In this document: piece after piece, positions 1 to 10,216 of the stretch
Position numbering within the stretch: the stretch's first letter is position 1
Layout of the letters: each line of letters begins with the position of its first letter
The notes under the pieces: generated by a model
What the model was told of the DNA's origin: nothing
Database searches by the model: none
What the model saw: the letters and a program-made list of their open reading frames with translations, nothing else
NCBI GenBank assembly: GCA_031769625.1
Contig: JAUIMM010000719.1
Location: forward strand, 1,035,001 to 1,099,000
Source of the DNA: Taudactylus pleione
Taxonomy: Eukaryota > Chordata > Amphibia > Anura > Myobatrachidae
Direction of reading: 5' to 3'
Length of the DNA stretch: 64,000 bases
Translations under genes and position numbers: made by a program

Positions 1-15
1 GTGATGGTGATAGGA
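1..15 (-). CDS. Array exon J, cut by the window edge
   Basis: The acceptor CTTTTTCCACAG and the first 15 nt (TC CTA TCA CCA TCA C) are visible. The rest of the exon and its donor lie outside the window, so the array continues to the left. Confidence 0.4.
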
Positions 16-568
16 CTGTGGAAAAAGAAAAGTTTCCATCAAAACCATTTGGAAACAAATAAACTGTATAAATCTTGAAAAGAGCCTCCATAACAACAAA
101 AACAAACACAGACAGAGGGAGAAAAAGAAAGAGGGAGGGGGGAGAGGGAGGGGCGAGATGGAGGGAGAAAGACAGAGAGAGAAAAAAAAGAGAGAGAGAC
201 AGAGAAAGAGAGAGCAAGGGAGAGAAAGACAGAGAGGGAGAGAGAAAGAGAGGGAAAAAGACAGAGAAAAAGAGAGAGAAAGAGAGGGTGGTGGGGAGAG
301 GGAGGGGGATAGGGAGGGAGGGGGAGAGGGAGAGTGAAAGACAGAGAGAGAGAGAAAAAGAGAGGGAGGTAGAGAAAGACAGATAGGGGGAGAGAAAGAG
401 GGAAAAAGAGAGAGAAAAAGAGAGAAAGAGAGGGAGGGGGGAGGGAGGGGAGAGGGAGAATGAAAGACTGAGAGAGAGCGAAAGAGAGAGAGAGAGAGAG
501 AGACTGACAAGGGAAAAAATGGAGAGAGATACAGTGCTGTAGAAAACAATGTGGTGTACTGCACTTAT

Positions 569-631
569 GCGGCATGGAGACGCCACTGGGAGATGGTGGT
601 TGTGCCACCGCTGTTGGTGATGGTGGTAGGA
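569..631 (-). pseudogene. Array exon I (63 nt), donor GT changed to AT
   Basis: The acceptor is intact and the phase 1 frame is open (LPPSPTAVAQPPSPSGVSMP). The donor reads ATAAGT, the same change as in unit D, so D and I may descend from one mutated unit. Confidence 0.45.
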
Positions 632-794
632 CTGTGGAAAAAGAACAGTTTCCATCAAACATATTTGGAAACAAATAAACTGTATAAATCTTGAACAGAG
701 CCTCCATAACAACAAAAACAAACACAGACAGAGGGAGAAAAGAAAGAGGGAGGGGGAGGGGGGAAGGGAGAGAGAAAGACAGAGAGAGAGAGAA

Positions 795-838
<44 letters not shown>

Positions 839-1077
839 GGAGAGAGAAAGAGAGAGGGAAAAAGAGAGAAAATGAGAGAGAAAGAGGGGGGGGAGAGGGA
901 GGGAGGGAGAGAGGGAGAGAGAAAGACCGAGAGAGAAAAAGAGAAAGAGAGAGAAAAAGAGAGAGAAAGAGAGGGAGGGGGGGATAGGGAGAGAGGGAGA
1001 GGGAGAGAGAGACTGACAAGGGAAAAAAAGGAGAGAGATACAGTGCTGTAGAAAACAATGTGGTGTACTGCACATAC

Positions 1078-1140
1078 GCGGCATGGAGACACCACTAGGT
1101 GGTGGTGGTGGTGCCGCCGCTGTTGGTGATGGTGGTAGGA
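1078..1140 (-). CDS. Array exon H (63 nt, proline-rich)
   Basis: Acceptor CTTTTTCCACAG, donor GTATGT (acceptable), 63 nt. The phase 1-1 peptide is LPPSPTAAAPPPPPSGVSMP. Confidence 0.5.
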
Positions 1141-1569
1141 CTGTGGAAAAAGAACAGTTTCCATCAAAACCATTTGGAAACAAATAAACTGTATAAATCT
1201 TGAACAGAGCCTTAATAACAACAAAAACAAACAAAGACAGAGGGAGAAAAAGAAAGAGGGAGGGGATGAAAGAGAGGGAGGTGGAGAGAGAGGAAGAAAG
1301 ACAGAGAGAGAAAAAGAGAGAGAGAGAAAAAGAGAGAGGGAGGAAGAGAAAGACAGAGAGGGAGAGAGAAAGAGAGAGGGAAAACGAGATAGAAAAAGAG
1401 AGAGAAAGAGAGGGAGGGGGGAGAGGGAGGGAGGGGGAGAGGTAGGGAGAAAGACAGAGAGAGAGAAAAAGAGAGAGGGAGGAAGAGAGAGAGAGAGAAA
1501 GAGACTGACAAGGGAAAAAAAGAAGAGAAATACAATGCTGTAGAAAACAATGTGGTGTACTGCACTTCT

Positions 1570-1629
1570 GCGGCATGGAGATGCCACTGGGTGGTGGTTG
1601 TGCCGACGCTGTTGGTTATGGTGGTGGGA
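1570..1629 (-). pseudogene. Array exon G (60 nt), stop codon and lost donor
   Basis: The acceptor TTTTCCACAG is kept. The phase 1 frame reads PPP then TAA, and the donor position reads AGAAGT. Both defects fall in the same copy, as expected once a module is no longer constrained. Length is still a multiple of three (60). Confidence 0.45.
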
Positions 1630-2080
1630 CTGTGGAAAATGAAAAGTTTCCATCAAAACCATTTGGAAACAAATAAACTGTATAAGTCTTGAACAGAGCC
1701 TTAATAACATCAAAAAACAAACACAGACAGAGGGCGAAACAGAAAGAGGGAGGGAGAGAGGGAAGGGGGGAGAGGGAGGGAGAAAGACAGAGAGAGAAAA
1801 AGAGAGAGAGATAGAGAAAATGAGAGAGGGAGGGAGAGAAAGACAGAGAGGGAGAGACAAAGAGAGAGGGAAAACGAGAGAGAAAAAGAGAGAGAAAGAG
1901 AGGGGGGGAGAGGGAGGGGTGGAGAGGGAGGGAGGGGGAGAGTGAGGGAGAGGGAGAGGGAGAGAGAAAGACAGAGAGAGAGAGAGAAAAAGAGAGAGGG
2001 AGGGAGAGAGAGAGACTGACAAGGGAAAAAAAGAAGAGAGATACAGTGCTGTAGAAAACAATGTGGTGTACTGCACTTAC

Positions 2081-2143
2081 GCAGCATGGAGATGCCACTG
2101 GGTGGTGGAGGTGGTGCCGCCGCTGTTGGTGATGGTGGTAGGA
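2081..2143 (-). CDS. Array exon F (63 nt, proline-rich)
   Basis: Acceptor CTTTTTCCACAG, intact donor GTAAGTGCAG, 63 nt. The phase 1-1 peptide is LPPSPTAAAPPPPPSGISML. Confidence 0.5.
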
Positions 2144-2544
2144 CTGTGGAAAAAGAACAGTTTCCATCAAAACCATTTGGACACAAATAAACTGTATAAA
2201 TCTTGAACAGAGTCTCAATAACAAAAAAAACAAACTCAGACAGAGGAAGAAACAGAACGAGGGAGGGGGGGAGAGGGAGGGGGAGAGAGAGGGAGGGGGA
2301 AATGGAGAGAGAAAGACAGAGAGAAAAAGAGAGGGAGGGAGAGAAAGACAGAGAGAGAGATAGAAAAAGAGAGGGGAAAAGAGAGAGAAAAAGAGAGAGA
2401 AATAGAGAGGGAGGGGGGCGAGGGAGGGGGAGAGGGCGAGAGAAAGACAGAGAGTGAGAGAAAGAGAGAGAGAGAGAGACTGACAAGGGAAAAAAAGGAG
2501 AGAGATACAGTGCTGTAGAAAACAATGTGTTTCACTGCAATTAC

Positions 2545-2607
2545 ACGGTATGGAGACGCCACTGGGTGTTGGTGGTGGTGCCGCCGCTGTTCGTGATGGT
2601 GGTAGGC
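2545..2607 (-). CDS. Array exon E (63 nt, proline-rich)
   Basis: Acceptor CTTTTTCCACAG, 63 nt, donor GTAATT (weakened). The phase 1-1 peptide is LPPSRTAAAPPPTPSGVSIP. Confidence 0.45.
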
Positions 2608-3139
2608 CTGTGGAAAAAGAACAGTTTCCATCAAAACCATTTGGAAACAAATAAACTGTGTAAATCTTGAACAGAGCCTCCATAACAACAAAAACAAACA
2701 CAGATAGAGTGAGAAAAAGAAAGAGGGAGGGAGAGGGAGAGGTAGAGAGAAAGAGAGTAAAATAGAGAGAGAGAGAGAAAAAGAGAGAGGGAGAGAGAAA
2801 GAGAGGGAAAAAGAGAGAGAAAAAGAGAGAGAGAGAGGGAGGTGGGGAGAGGGAGGGCGGGAGAGGGAGGGAGGGGGAGAGGGAGAGAGAAATACAGAGA
2901 GAAAAAAGAGAGAGAGAAAAAGAGAGGGAGGGAGAGAAAGACAGAGTGGGAGAGAGAAAGTGAGAGGGAAAAAAAAGAGAGAAAAAAAGAGAGAAAGAGA
3001 GGGAGGGGGAGGGAGGGGTAGAGGGAGAGAGAAAGCCAGAGAGAGAGACATAAAGAGAGAGAGATAGAGAGAGACTGACAAGGGAAAAAAAGGAGAGAGA
3101 AACAGTGTTGTTGAAAACAATGTGGTGTACTGCACTTAT

Positions 3140-3202
3140 GCGGCATGGAGACGCCACTGGGTGGTGGTGGTGGTGCCACCGCTGTTGGTGATGGTGGTAG
3201 GA
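3140..3202 (-). pseudogene. Array exon D (63 nt), donor GT changed to AT
   Basis: The acceptor and the open phase 1 frame (LPPSPTAVAPPPPPSGVSMP) are intact. The donor position reads ATAAGT instead of GTAAGT, so normal splicing out of this exon should fail. Confidence 0.45.
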
Positions 3203-3924
3203 CTGTGGAAAAAGAACAGTTTCCATCAAAACCATTTGGATACAAATATACTGTATAAATCTTGAACAGAGCCTCCGTAACAAAAACAAACAGACAGATG
3301 GAGAAAAAGTAAGACGGAGGGGGGGAGAGGGAGGGGGCGAGAGGGATGGGGGGGAGGGGGGGAGAGGAAGTGAGGGGGAGAGGGAGTGAGAAAGTCAGAG
3401 AGAAAAAGAGAGAGAGAGAAAAAGAGATAGGGAGGGAGACAAAAACAGAGATGGAGAGAGAAAGTGAGAGGGAAAAAGAGAGAGAAAAAGAGAACGAAAG
3501 AGAGGGAGGGCGGAGAGGGAGGAGGGGAGAGGGAGGGAGAGAGGGAGTGAAGGAGAGAGAAAGACAGAGAGAGAGAGAGAAAATGAGAAAGGGAGGGAGA
3601 GAAAGACAGAGAGGGAGAGAGAAAGAGAAAAAGAGAGAGAAAGAGAGGGAGCGGGGGAGAGAGAGGTGGGGAAAGTTAGGAAGGAGGAGAGAGAGAGAGA
3701 AAAAGAGAGAGGGAGGGAGAGAAAGACAGAGAGGGAGAGAGAAAGAGAGAGAAAAAGAGAAAAATAGAGAGAAAGAAGGAGGGGGGAGGGAGGGGGACAG
3801 GGAGGGAGGGGGACAGGGAGAGAGAAAGACAGAGAGAGAGAGAGAGAAAGAGAGAGAGACTGACATGGGAAAAAAAGGAGGGAGATACAGTGTTGTAGAA
3901 AACAATGTGGTGTACTGCACTTAC

Positions 3925-3990
3925 GTGGAATGGAGATGCCACTGGGTGGTGGTGGTGGTGGTGCCGCCGCTGTCGGTGATGGTGGTAGGA
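3925..3990 (-). CDS. Array exon C (66 nt, proline-rich)
   Basis: Acceptor CTTTTTCCACAG and intact donor GTAAGTGCAG. It is 66 nt because the CCA run has one extra codon, so the frame is kept. The peptide starts LPPSPTAAAPPPPPPS and ends GISIP. Confidence 0.5.
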
Positions 3991-4551
3991 CTGTGGAAAA
4001 AGAACAGTTTCCATCAAACATTTTTGGAAACAAATAAACTGTATAAATCTTGAACAGAGCCTCCATAACAACAAAAACAAACACAGACAGAGGGAGAAAA
4101 GAAAGAGGGAGGGGGGAGGGGGGAAGGGAGAGAGAAAGAAAGAGAGAGAGAGAAAGTGAGAGAGAGAGAGAGAAAGACAGATAGGGAGAGAGAAAGAGAG
4201 AGGGAAAAAGAGAGAAAAAGAGAGAGAAAGAGGGGGGGGAGAGGGAGGGGGAGAGGGAGAGAGAAAGACAGAGAGAAAGAGAGAGAAAAAGAGAGAAAAA
4301 GAGGGAGGGGAAGAAGGAGAGGGAGAGAAATACAGAGAGAGAGAGAAAAGGAGAGAGGGAGGGAGAGAAAGACAAAGAGGGAGAGATAAAGAGATAAGGA
4401 AAAAGAGAGAGAAAGAGAGGGAGGGGGGGAGGGAGGGGGAGTGGGAGAGAAAGACAGAGAGAGAGAGAAATAGAGAGAGAGAGAGACTGACAAGGGAAAA
4501 AAAGGAGAGAAATACAGTGCTGTAGAAAACAATGTTGTGTACTGCACTAAC

Positions 4552-4614
4552 GCGGCATGGAGACGACACTGGGTGGTGGTGGTGGGGGCGCCGCTGTTGG
4601 TGATGGTGGTAGGA
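4552..4614 (-). CDS. Array exon B (63 nt, proline-rich)
   Basis: Acceptor CTTTTTCCACAG, 63 nt. The phase 1-1 peptide begins LPPSPTAAPPPPPPS and ends VVSMP. The donor is GTTAGT, one change from GTAAGT, so probably weaker. Confidence 0.45.
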
Positions 4615-5039
4615 CTGTGGAAAAAGAACAGTTTCCATCAAAACCATTTGGAAACAAATAAACTGTATAAATCTTGAACAGAGCCTTAATAACAACAAAA
4701 ACAAACACAGACAGAGGGAAAAAAAGAAAGAGGGAGGGGGGAGAGGGAGGGAGAAAGACAGAGATAGAAAAAGAGATAGAGAGAGAGAGAAAAAGAGAGA
4801 GGGAGAGAAAGACAGAGAGGGAGAGAGAAAGAGAGAGGGAAAAAGAGAGAAAAAAAAGAGAGAGAAGAGAGGGAGGGGGGAGAGGGAGGTGGACAGAGAG
4901 AGGGAGGGGGAGAGGGAGAGAGAAAGACAGAGACAGAGAGAGAGAAAGAGAGAGAGAGAGAAAAAAGGAGAGAGACTGACAAGGGAAAAAAGGAGTGAGA
5001 TACAGTGCTGTAAAAAACAATGTGGTGTACTGCACTTAC

Positions 5040-5102
5040 ACGGCATGGAGACGCCACTGGGTGTTGGTGGTGGTGCCGCCGCTGTTGGTGATGCTGGTAG
5101 GA
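5040..5102 (-). CDS. Array exon A (63 nt, proline-rich)
   Basis: Acceptor TTTTATCACAG, donor GTAAGTGCA, 63 nt, phase 1-1. The peptide is LPASPTAAAPPPTPSGVSMP. Both splice sites look usable. It is the rightmost, first-transcribed unit of the ten-unit array. Confidence 0.5.
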
Positions 5103-5501
5103 CTGTGATAAAAGAACAGTTTCCATCAAAACCATTTGGAAACAAATAAACTATAAATCTTGAACAGAGCCTCCATAACAACAAAAACAAACACAGACAG
5201 AGGGAGAAAAAGAAAGAGGGAGGGGGAGAGGGAGAGAGAAAGACAGAGAGAAACAGAGAGAGAGAGAAAAAGAGAGAGGGAGGGAGAGAAAGACAGAGAG
5301 GGAGAGAGAAAGAGAGAGGAAAAAGAGAGAGAAAAAGAGAGGGAGAGGGAGAGAGAGAAAGAGAGAGGGAGAGAGAAAGAGAGAGTGGGGAAGAGGGAGG
5401 GAGAAAAAGAAAGAGAGGGGGAGGGAGAGAGGGAGGGACAGAAAGACAGAAAGGGAGAGAGAAAAAGAGAGAGACAGAAAAAGATACAGTACTGTACTTA
5501 C

Positions 5502-5535
5502 GCGTACAGGGGTTGCTCCTGGTTGAAAATAACAC
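5502..5535 (-). pseudogene. Doubtful or decayed exon-like segment
   Basis: A perfect donor GTAAGTACAG sits at 5,501-5,492, in the same setting as the other exons. No upstream AG gives a phase-keeping length: candidate acceptors give 34, 17 or 14 nt. The pyrimidine tract (TTTTTTGTGTG) is about 30 nt away. I read it as a module whose acceptor has decayed; it could also be used as an out-of-frame exon. Confidence 0.2.
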
Positions 5536-5638
5536 CTCCATACATAACGCCAATACAAACACACAAAAAACGAGAGTGATACAGTAGAAGACAATTTACA
5601 GTACTGTATACTGTAGTAGTGTAAGGTACAGTACTTAC

Positions 5639-5701
5639 ACGGGCAAAAACCCAAATTTGGGTCAGTGGTGGGCTGGCGACGGGGCTTTCCTTGTTGCAGA
5701 A
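5639..5701 (-). CDS. Putative mini-exon 9 (63 nt)
   Basis: Acceptor CTGTTTTTTAACCCCCACAG, 63 nt, donor GTAAGTACTG. The phase 1-1 peptide runs LQQGKPRRQPTTD then PNLGFCP. It is open in this phase. It lies between a MITE-end fragment (about 5,765-5,850) and a doubtful exon at 5.5 kb. Confidence 0.55.
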
Positions 5702-5946
5702 CTGTGGGGGTTAAAAAACAGAATGTTCCTGTTACACAAGTACAGTAGAGAAAGAATTACAGTAGGGCCCGATTCAGATCTGCGCGCAACCGGGTCGATT
5801 GTCCGGCAGTGCGCATGCGAGCCCCGGACCAAGCGAGATGGGTCTTTGTAGTACGGGAGGGAGAGAGAGACACTGTAAAAGTAAAAAAAAGGAGGAGTGC
5901 GATACAGTAGAAAACAATGTAAAGTAGTGTACGGTACAGTACTTAC

Positions 5947-6009
5947 ACAAAATGGATTGCCTGCATTTCCAGTCCTCTGTGGGAGGCTGGTGCCCTTCTG
6001 TGCCTTGCA
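5947..6009 (-). CDS. Putative mini-exon 8 (63 nt)
   Basis: Acceptor TTTTTTTTTACCCACAG, 63 nt, donor GTAAGTACTG. The phase 1-1 peptide starts QGTEGHQPPTEDW and ends CRQSIL. It is not proline-only, unlike the array, and has no stop in this phase. The intron after the donor again carries the shared ACATTGTTTTCTACTGTATC-like stretch. Confidence 0.55.
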
Positions 6010-6603
6010 CTGTGGGTAAAAAAAAATTGTCATTTTGCATGAAAACAATATGAAAAAATTTCAATAATTCAGCCTGACAGTACTATTAATACTGTATTAT
6101 TACACTTTAATGACAGTATCCACTTACTGTACAGTGTGGGATATGGACATTAGACCAGGTACTGTATACAGTATATGAGGCGATATTGTTCGTCCCAGTG
6201 CCGGCGTTGTCAAGTGTACCCTATGCACACTTGCTGATGCCGGCAGCGAAGAAAGACAAGGGGGTGGGAGGGTTAACAATATCCATAGATTGACCTGCAT
6301 GTACAGCCCACTGTGGATATCGTTGATGCCTTGGGGGAACGCGCACATGCATCCTTGGTGATTTACTGCATACTGTACACACTAGATGATATGAACAACA
6401 CTGTATAATGTACTGTACTGTATCATTGAACAATATTGTTAGCGTTCATCCAAATCGTCTAGCGTGTATGCACCTAAAGACAGGTCACCGAAACATACTG
6501 TACAGTACTGGAAAATAAAATCACAAGGAGAGAAAGAATTAGCATGTATCGAGAAGAGGTTGGAGATGCATGGAGAGAGAGAGAGAGACACTACTGTACT
6601 TAC

Positions 6604-6648
6604 AGATCGGGGCAGGGCTGCTGCCTTCCTCCACTACGAAGCAGTCAT
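6604..6648 (-). CDS. Putative mini-exon 7 (45 nt), acidic/proline type
   Basis: Acceptor TTTGTTTTTCTTTGACACACAG-like (pyrimidine-rich, ends CACACAG) and donor GTAAGTACAG. It is 45 nt, phase 1-1, peptide DCFVVEEGSSPAPI. Its length and EE core match the 45-nt exon at 8,109-8,153, so 45-nt and 42-nt exons appear to have been duplicated as a set. Confidence 0.55.
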
Positions 6649-6773
6649 CTGTGTGTCAAAGAAAAACAAATGTTGACAAGTCAAAAAATTAATGAAAACA
6701 CACGAGAGAGAGAAAAAAGAGAAGGAGACAGAGAAAGAAAAGAGAGAGAGAGAGAACAATGTACTGTACTTAC

Positions 6774-6815
6774 GCAGACTCTCGCTGGGGCTGGCTGGGG
6801 GTACGGTCTCTGGAA
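6774..6815 (-). CDS. Putative mini-exon 6 (42 nt), PETVPP type
   Basis: Acceptor TTTTTTTTCCCCCACAG and donor GTAAGTACAG bound 42 nt, phase 1-1. The peptide is PETVPPASPSESL, paralogous to 7,999-8,040. The two copies are separated by a 1.1-kb (CT)n-rich intron. Confidence 0.6.
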
Positions 6816-6854
6816 CTGTGGGGGAAAAAAAACATGTAATTTTCCCTGAATACA

Positions 6855-7078
6855 CACGAGAGAGTGAGAGAAAGAGAGGGAAAAAGGGAGGGAGAGAGAG
6901 AGGGAGAGACAGAGACAGAGGGAGAGGGAGGGAGAAAAAGAAAGAGAGGGAGGGAGAGAAAAAAACAGAGAAAGAGAGAGAGAGAGAGAGACAAAGGAGA
7001 GGGAGAGAGAGAGAGAAAGAGAGGGAGGGAGAGAAAGAAAGAGAGGGAGAGAGAAAGAGAAAAGGAGAGAAAGAAAGG

Positions 7079-7111
<33 letters not shown>

Positions 7112-7166
7112 AGAGAGGGAGGGAGAGAAAGAAAGAGGGAGAGAGAAAGAGATAAAAAAAATAGAG

Positions 7167-7209
<43 letters not shown>

Positions 7210-7965
7210 AGTGAGGGAGAGAAAGAAAGAGAAAGAAACAAAGGAGAGGGAGAGAGAGAGAAAGAAAGATAGAGGGGTTGAGATGGATAGAGGAAGAGAG
7301 AAAAAGGGAGAGAAAGAAAGGGAGAGAGAGAAAAAAAGAGAGAGAAAAAAAGAGAGAAAGAGACAGAGAAAGAAAAAAGAGAGAGAAAAAGAGAGAGAGA
7401 GAAAGAGAGAGAGAGAGGGGAGAGGGAGGGGAGAGGGAGGGGGAAAGGGAGGGACAGATAGAGGTAGAGAAAGACAGGGAAAGAGAGGGAGGGAGAAAGA
7501 GAGGGAGGGAGGGAGAGAGAGGGAGAGAGGGAGGTAGGGAAAGAGAGAAAAAGAGAGAGATAAAAAAGAGAGAAAGAGACAGAGAAAGAAAAAGCGAGAG
7601 AGAGAGAAAAAGAGAAAGAGAGAGAGAGAGGGAGGAGAGGGGAGAGGGAGGGGGAAGGGAGGAGAGGGGAGAGGGAGGGGGAAGGGAGGGACAGATAGAG
7701 GTAGAGAAAGACAGGGAAAGAGAGGGAGGGAGAAAGAGAGGGAAGGAGAGAGGGAGAGAGGGAGGGAGGGAGAGAGGGAGAAAAAGAGAGAGAGAGAGAG
7801 AGGAGAGAGGGGAGAGGGAGGGGGAAAGGGAGGGACAGATAGAGGTAGAGAAAGACAGGGAAATAGATGGAGGGAGAAAGAGAGGTAGGGAGAGAGAGAA
7901 GGAGAGAGGGAGGGAGGGAGAAAGGGAAACAAAGGGACAGAGGGAAAAAGAGAGAGAGAGAGAGA
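6855..7965. repeat. (GA)n-rich low-complexity intron
   Basis: About 1.1 kb of imperfect GA/GGGA repeats. A roughly 200-bp sub-pattern (a GACAGATAGAGGTAGAGAAA segment) recurs near 7,453, 7,690 and 7,836. It fills the intron between the 42-nt exons at 8.0 and 6.8 kb. Long serine/leucine-rich frames on the minus strand here are products of the (CT)n run. Confidence 0.9.
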
Positions 7966-7998
7966 ACAATGTACTGTAGTGTACAGTACTGTACTTAC

Positions 7999-8040
7999 GC
8001 AGACTCTCGTTGGGGCCGTCTGGGGGTACGGTCTCTGGAA
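7999..8040 (-). CDS. Putative mini-exon 5 (42 nt), PETVPP type
   Basis: Strong acceptor TTTTTTTTCCCACAG and donor GTAAGTACAG bound 42 nt. The phase 1-1 peptide is PETVPPDGPNESL. It is a clear duplicate of the exon at 6,774-6,815: same length, same splice sites, with changes only in the middle codons. Codon-level variation with both borders and the frame kept favours an exon over random repeat. Confidence 0.6.
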
Positions 8041-8108
8041 CTGTGGGAAAAAAAAGAAAAGGAGAGATATACAATGCTGTAGAAAACAATGTGGTGTACT
8101 GTACTTAC

Positions 8109-8153
8109 ATGGCATGGGGTTTCCTGCAGCCTCCTCATCAATGACGAGTCTGT
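8109..8153 (-). CDS. Putative mini-exon 4 (45 nt), likely parent of the array's donor half
   Basis: Acceptor at TACACACAG, with a second AG four bases inside; the first keeps the exon at 45 nt and in phase 1-1. The peptide is RLVIDEEAAGNPMP and the donor is GTAAGTACAG. The exon end CCCCATGCCAT and the intron bases after it (8,065-8,108, including ACATTGTTTTCTAC on the coding strand) match the donor side of the proline exon array. The peptide pattern resembles the 45-nt exon at 6,604-6,648 (acidic EE in the middle). Confidence 0.55.
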
Positions 8154-8661
8154 CTGTGTGTACAGTATAAGAAAAAAAATATTATACAAAAAATCAAAAA
8201 GGCAGTAGCATGACACTATTATTTATTTATTTATTAACAGTTTCTTATATAGCTCAGCAAATTCCGTTGCGCTTTACAATTTGAATCAAGATTAACATTA
8301 TACTGGGTTGTAAAAGACATACATACTTGACATACATAATGGTAAGAGGGCCCTGCTCACAAGCTTACAATCTATAGGGAAATAGGTGTTGATACACAAG
8401 GAAAGGTGCTATTGCAAATTGCACCAGCCCAATTGCAGATATTCTTGGTGGGCTGTATAATCCAATCACACTGGAAAGTTGGCCTAGGGTTAGGAGGATG
8501 TTCAATTGAAGAAAGAGAAGATGTGATAGGTGTTTACTATAAGAAGAGAGTTAGATAGGGAGCTATAAAAGGTTAGGTGGGCGGTCCTGGAATCTGATAA
8601 GCTTGTCTAAAGAGGTGAGTTTTCAGAGAACGCTTGAATGTTTGGAAACTAGTGGAAAGTC

Positions 8662-8973
8662 TTATTGTGCATGGGAGGGCATTCCACAGGGTGGGTGCAG
8701 CCCGAAAAAAGTCCTGTAACCGTGCATGGGAACAAGTAATGCGCGGGGATGAGAGACGCAGATCTTGTGCAGAACGGAGATGTCGGGTTGGAAGATATTT
8801 TGAGATAAGTGAAGAGATGTATGTTGGTGTGGTTGGTTAATAGCTTTATGTGTGAGTGTAAGTATTTTAAATTGAATACGGTGGAAGACCGGCAGCCAAT
8901 GGAGGGACTGACAGAGTGGATCAGCAGACACTGAACGTTTGGTGAGAAAGATCAACCTCGCAGCTGCATTCAA
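8662..8973 (-). pseudogene. LINE C-terminal region and 3' UTR boundary
   Basis: MNAAARLIFLTKRS followed by PLCQSLHWLPV and KILTLTHKA is the conserved C-terminal region seen after RT in CR1/L2-type elements. It is out of frame with the RT part. Positions 8,213-8,660 are non-coding 3' UTR, with a GGGCCCTGCTCACAAGC segment typical of dispersed frog L2-like tails (from memory, not searched). Confidence 0.65.
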
Positions 8974-9096
8974 AATGGATTGTAGTGAGGAGAGCCTGTT
9001 TTTGGGAAGACCAATAAGGAGACTATTGCAATAGTCAATGCGGGAAATTATGAGTGCGTGTATAAGAGTTTTTGCAGTGTCTTGCGTAAGATATGA

Positions 9097-10216
9097 TCAA
9101 ATTTTGGCTATGTTTCTTAGATGTATGTAACAGGATTTAGAGACAGATTGAATGTGGGGAACAAAAGACAGTTCAGAGTCAAGGATAACACCTAGGCAGC
9201 GAGCTTGTGGGGTGGGGTAGATTGTCGAGTTGTCAACACTAATAGAGATATCAGGTTGGTAACTGCTATTGGCTGGTGGAAATATAATTAATTCTGTTTT
9301 GGATATATTAAGTTTGAGGTGGCGAGATGACATCCAAGATGAAATGGCAGAGAGACATTCAGTGACACGGACCAGCACAGATGGTGACAAATCTGGGGAG
9401 GATAGGTAAATTTGAGTATCATCCGCGTACAGATGATACTGAAAACCAAAAGAGCTGATTAGCTTGCCAAGAGAGGTGGTATATATTGAGAAAAGCAGAG
9501 GACCTAATACTGAACCTTGTGTTACTCCAACTGATAGAGGTAGCGAAGTGGAGGTAGAATCAGAAAAGCGAACAGTGAAAGAGCGATTAGATAGGTAAGA
9601 TGAGAACCAAGAAAGGGCTGTGTCTTGAAGACCTATGGATTGTAGTGTTTGTATGAGAAGAGAATGGTCAACAGTGTCAAAGGCAGCTGAGAGATCTAGA
9701 AAAATTAGAAGTGAATAATGACCTTTAGCCTTGGCAGTGACCAGATCATTTACTACCTTAGCCAGTGCTGTCTCAGTGGAGTGTTGGGAACGAAAGCCTG
9801 ACTGAAGTGGATCCAATAAGTTGTGGGTGTTAAGAAAGTGTGTGAGGCGAGGGTAGGCAAGTCTCTCCAGTAGCTTGGAGGGGCAAGGTAGCAGGGAGAT
9901 AGGACGGTAATTTGAGAGAGTTAGGGTAAGAATTTTGTTTTTTCAAAATGGGAGTGATCACTGCATGCTTGAACAGTGATGGAAAGATACCAGTAGAGAA
10001 AGAGAGATTACAGATTTTAGTTAAGTGTGGAATGAGCACAGGAGACAGAGCTTTACTGATTTGTGAGGGTATAGGATCAAGAGGAGAGGTAGTAGAGTAG
10101 GAGGATGAGAAGAGTGTAGCTACTTCATCTTCATTAGTGGGGTCAAATGATGAGAACGTGCCATTGGGTTCAGGTAGGGAATTGAACAAGACCCTGGCTG
10201 AGGAAGTGCATACCAT
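9097..10216 (-). pseudogene. LINE reverse transcriptase region (two frames)
   Basis: The first part (10,216-9,830) carries DPIPSQISK and [12 protein letters not shown], the usual RT entry. A frameshift of about 15 bp precedes the second part (9,816-9,097), with [51 protein letters not shown] and [10 protein letters not shown]. The YADD catalytic pair is intact. The frameshift prevents one continuous polyprotein. Confidence 0.85.

Larger units (their letters stand above)
1..5200. repeat. Tandem array of about ten exon-bearing modules with (GA)n/(CT)n spacers
   Basis: A conserved block of about 210 bp recurs about every 465-785 bp. It starts near GATACAGTGCTGTAGAAAAC, spans the exon, and ends near AACAAAAACAAACACAGACA. 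Between blocks lie 250-550 bp of imperfect (GA)n, with runs of GGGAGAGGGAGG. Unit length varies because the GA tract varies. On the coding (minus) strand the GA tracts are (CT)n. Confidence 0.9.

Noticed and set aside
6124..6348. Possible additional exon of the split gene at 6.1-6.3 kb
   Set aside because: A donor GTAAGTGG exists, but no acceptor gives a phase 1-1 length; the open phase 1 reading leaves two bases, not one.
39..8115. Very long minus-strand frames rich in Ser/Leu/Pro/Phe and plus-strand frames rich in Arg/Glu/Lys
   Set aside because: They are read-through of (CT)n/(GA)n tracts, which lack stop codons in several frames. Only the short segments with splice signals were kept.
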